NCBI GenBank assembly: GCA_964540795.1
Contig: CAZINX010000001.1
Coordinates: 1 to 64,000, forward strand
Length of the DNA stretch: 64,000 bases
Source: Dichotomicrobium sp964540795
GTDB lineage: Bacteria > Pseudomonadota > Alphaproteobacteria > Rhizobiales > Rhodomicrobiaceae
Direction of reading: 5' to 3'
The translations under genes were made by a program, and so were the position numbers. Positions 62,887-64,000 of this stretch are shown here, in pieces (position 1 is the stretch's first letter; the number at the start of each line of letters is the position of its first letter). Under the pieces are notes generated by a model. That model worked only from the letters and a program-made list of their open reading frames with translations, was not told the origin of the DNA and did no database searches.

Positions 62887-64000
<1,114 letters not shown>

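Overview
High-GC chromosomal DNA of an alphaproteobacterium, most likely of the order Hyphomicrobiales (Rhizobiales). Grounds: the neighbourhoods purM-purN / DUF2066-PgsA-like-HdaA-ppk-ppx, rnd divergent from aspS, gyrA-(lysE)-coaD-cyclophilin-queA-tgt and DUF952-pyrD-accD-folC; an AccD without its zinc ribbon; a typical alphaproteobacterial palindromic intergenic repeat; and one perfect CtrA-type box (TTAA-N7-TTAA). No insertion sequence, prophage, integrase or CRISPR array was seen. No convincing intrinsic terminator (hairpin plus T-run) was found.

Layout. 1-8010: a tightly coupled catabolic operon. A PhnDCEE-type ABC importer is followed by 4-hydroxyproline 2-epimerase, an enolase-superfamily cis-3-hydroxyproline dehydratase-like enzyme, a second proline racemase-superfamily protein with a Ser/Thr catalytic pair, and an Ldh2-type imino-acid reductase. 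Positions 1-48 repeat the 5' end of the epimerase gene and look like a gene remnant. 8122-9255: a small stress-type group (DUF3096, PRC-barrel, CsbD). 9416-14745: GST and YdiJ-like FAD/Fe-S dehydrogenase (minus), divergent from a two-domain kinase. 14863-22978: recA, alaS, DUF952, pyrD, accD, folC. 22988-30661 (minus): cbpM/cbpA, ppx, ppk, hdaA, a PgsA-like enzyme, DUF2066. 30838-32570: purMN. 32585-35980: rnd and aspS, divergent. 36086-40183: a small membrane protein, a BLUF blue-light sensor with its own promoter and palindrome, and a TAXI-TRAP transporter. 40441-40514: tRNA-Cys. 40743-43710: PIMT-like protein, GNAT, DUF4864, an intergenic repeat block, a CobB-type sirtuin. 43816-53535 (minus): ADP-ribosylglycohydrolase, a large CtrA-box-preceded envelope protein, tgt, queA, cyclophilin, coaD, LysE, gyrA. 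53665-54312: a second GST. 54454-64000: tRNA-Gly, tRNA-Trp, secE, nusG, rplK, rplA, rplJ, rplL, rpoB, rpoC (cut by the window end).

Most of the window is core housekeeping DNA. The accessory parts are the hydroxyproline/PhnDCE operon, the BLUF/TRAP block and the sirtuin/ARH pair with its flanking repeats. The best candidates for something not described before are the PhnDCE-type importer welded to imino-acid catabolism, the Ser90/Thr256 racemase-family protein, the CtrA-box-controlled membrane protein and the BLUF operator.
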